From a virus, in IMG/VR virus record IMGVR_UViG_3300024518_003973, positions 1-20,867 of that record: 20,867 nt of DNA; one strand, given 5' to 3'. Within the stretch, counting starts at the first letter, position 1, and each line of letters begins with the position of its first letter. The notes below the pieces were generated by a model. That model searched no databases and was not told where the DNA came from. It worked only from the letters and a program-made list of their open reading frames with translations. Position numbers and translations under genes: made by a program. Positions 20,650-20,867 of this stretch are shown in pieces.

Positions 20650-20867
20650 TGCCAACCTCGACCTACACGACCACCACCTCGACCACCACGAAGCGTTATC
20701 GTTCTTCGGGCAAACTCGATGATCAAGTTGCGATGGAGGGTGACGGGGCGTTCGTGGGGTTGAATTCGTACATGGACGAAACTATATTGCCGGAGGGGAT
20801 AGTTTCGACTGCGAAGAACGTCCGCATGGATTCAGGGAAGATTCAGGTAAGGAAGGGATTGGACTTC
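20649..20867 (+). CDS. virion protein, N-terminal part (cut by window end)
   Basis: A frame of 73 codons starts at ATG 20649 in the stop of the previous gene (TAATG) and runs off the right edge. It begins with a T/S-rich stretch (STYTTTTSTTTKRYRSSGKLDD), then FVGLNSYMDETILPEGIVSTAKNVRMDSGKIQVRKGLDF. The GLNS(Y/R)-D-LP-G-S-A-N-R-G-R-G pattern is common at the start of large phage structural proteins near the tail, such as tail tube or stopper-like proteins. The exact role is unclear because most of the protein is missing. Confidence 0.7.
   Translation, partial: MPTSTYTTTTSTTTKRYRSSGKLDDQVAMEGDGAFVGLNSYMDETILPEGIVSTAKNVRMDSGKIQVRKGLDF

Noticed and set aside
1-20867. tRNA genes, integrase, insertion sequences or CRISPR arrays
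   Set aside because: None could be recognised by eye on either strand. tRNA detection by eye is limited, so a covariance-model search would be the decisive test.

Overview
The window reads as a 20.9 kb piece of a double-stranded DNA tailed-phage genome (Caudoviricetes). Every supported gene lies on the + strand, genes are packed head to tail with many stop/start overlaps, and there is no rRNA, tRNA, transposase, integrase or ordinary metabolic gene. A full set of virion hallmarks is present: large terminase, portal, acidic scaffold, major capsid protein of the SU10/DUF5309 type, head-tail adaptor, glycine-rich adhesin. Short-tailed (podovirus-like) morphology is the best guess from the large portal, the capsid type and the absence of sheath or tape-measure genes, but both ends are cut, so this is inference. 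The host cannot be named. A lipobox-bearing small protein and clear Shine-Dalgarno sites suggest a Gram-negative bacterium. I recognise no specific known phage.

Region 1 (1-4770), DNA metabolism: end of an unknown gene; ERF-family single-strand annealing protein; DnaQ/PolB-like 3'-5' exonuclease; a small basic protein; a DUF669-type protein with an SSB-like acidic tail; a PD-(D/E)XK-like nuclease; a DnaD/O-like replication initiator whose gene carries TTAACC repeats; a zinc-finger, DnaC-like helicase loader; a small helical protein. Together these form a recombination and replication-initiation module.

Region 2 (4771-5242) is a 472-bp gap with direct repeats, inverted repeats and G-runs. Strand composition flips here: strongly C-rich before it and strongly G-rich after it, although genes on both sides point the same way. 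This makes it, or the repeat tract at 3197-3260, the best origin candidate.

Region 3 (5243-8341) is a run of small, mostly unrecognised, G-rich genes, including a ribbon-helix-helix protein and a four-cysteine acidic protein. A staphylococcal-nuclease-like gene (8338-8706) follows and abuts the terminase gene.

Region 4 (8703-17764) is packaging and head assembly: TerL, a repeat-rich intergenic region ending in a promoter-like site with a palindrome in its spacer, a small HTH protein, portal, a 93-aa protein, a structured leader with a terminator-like hairpin, scaffold, major capsid protein, two unassigned head genes, and an adaptor carrying three carbohydrate-binding-module-like repeats.

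Region 5 (17787-20867) holds tail and exit genes: a possible virion protein, a polyglycine adhesin, a tail-fibre-associated small protein, a glycine-zipper lipoprotein, three small membrane proteins that may be lysis related, and the start of a virion protein cut by the window end.
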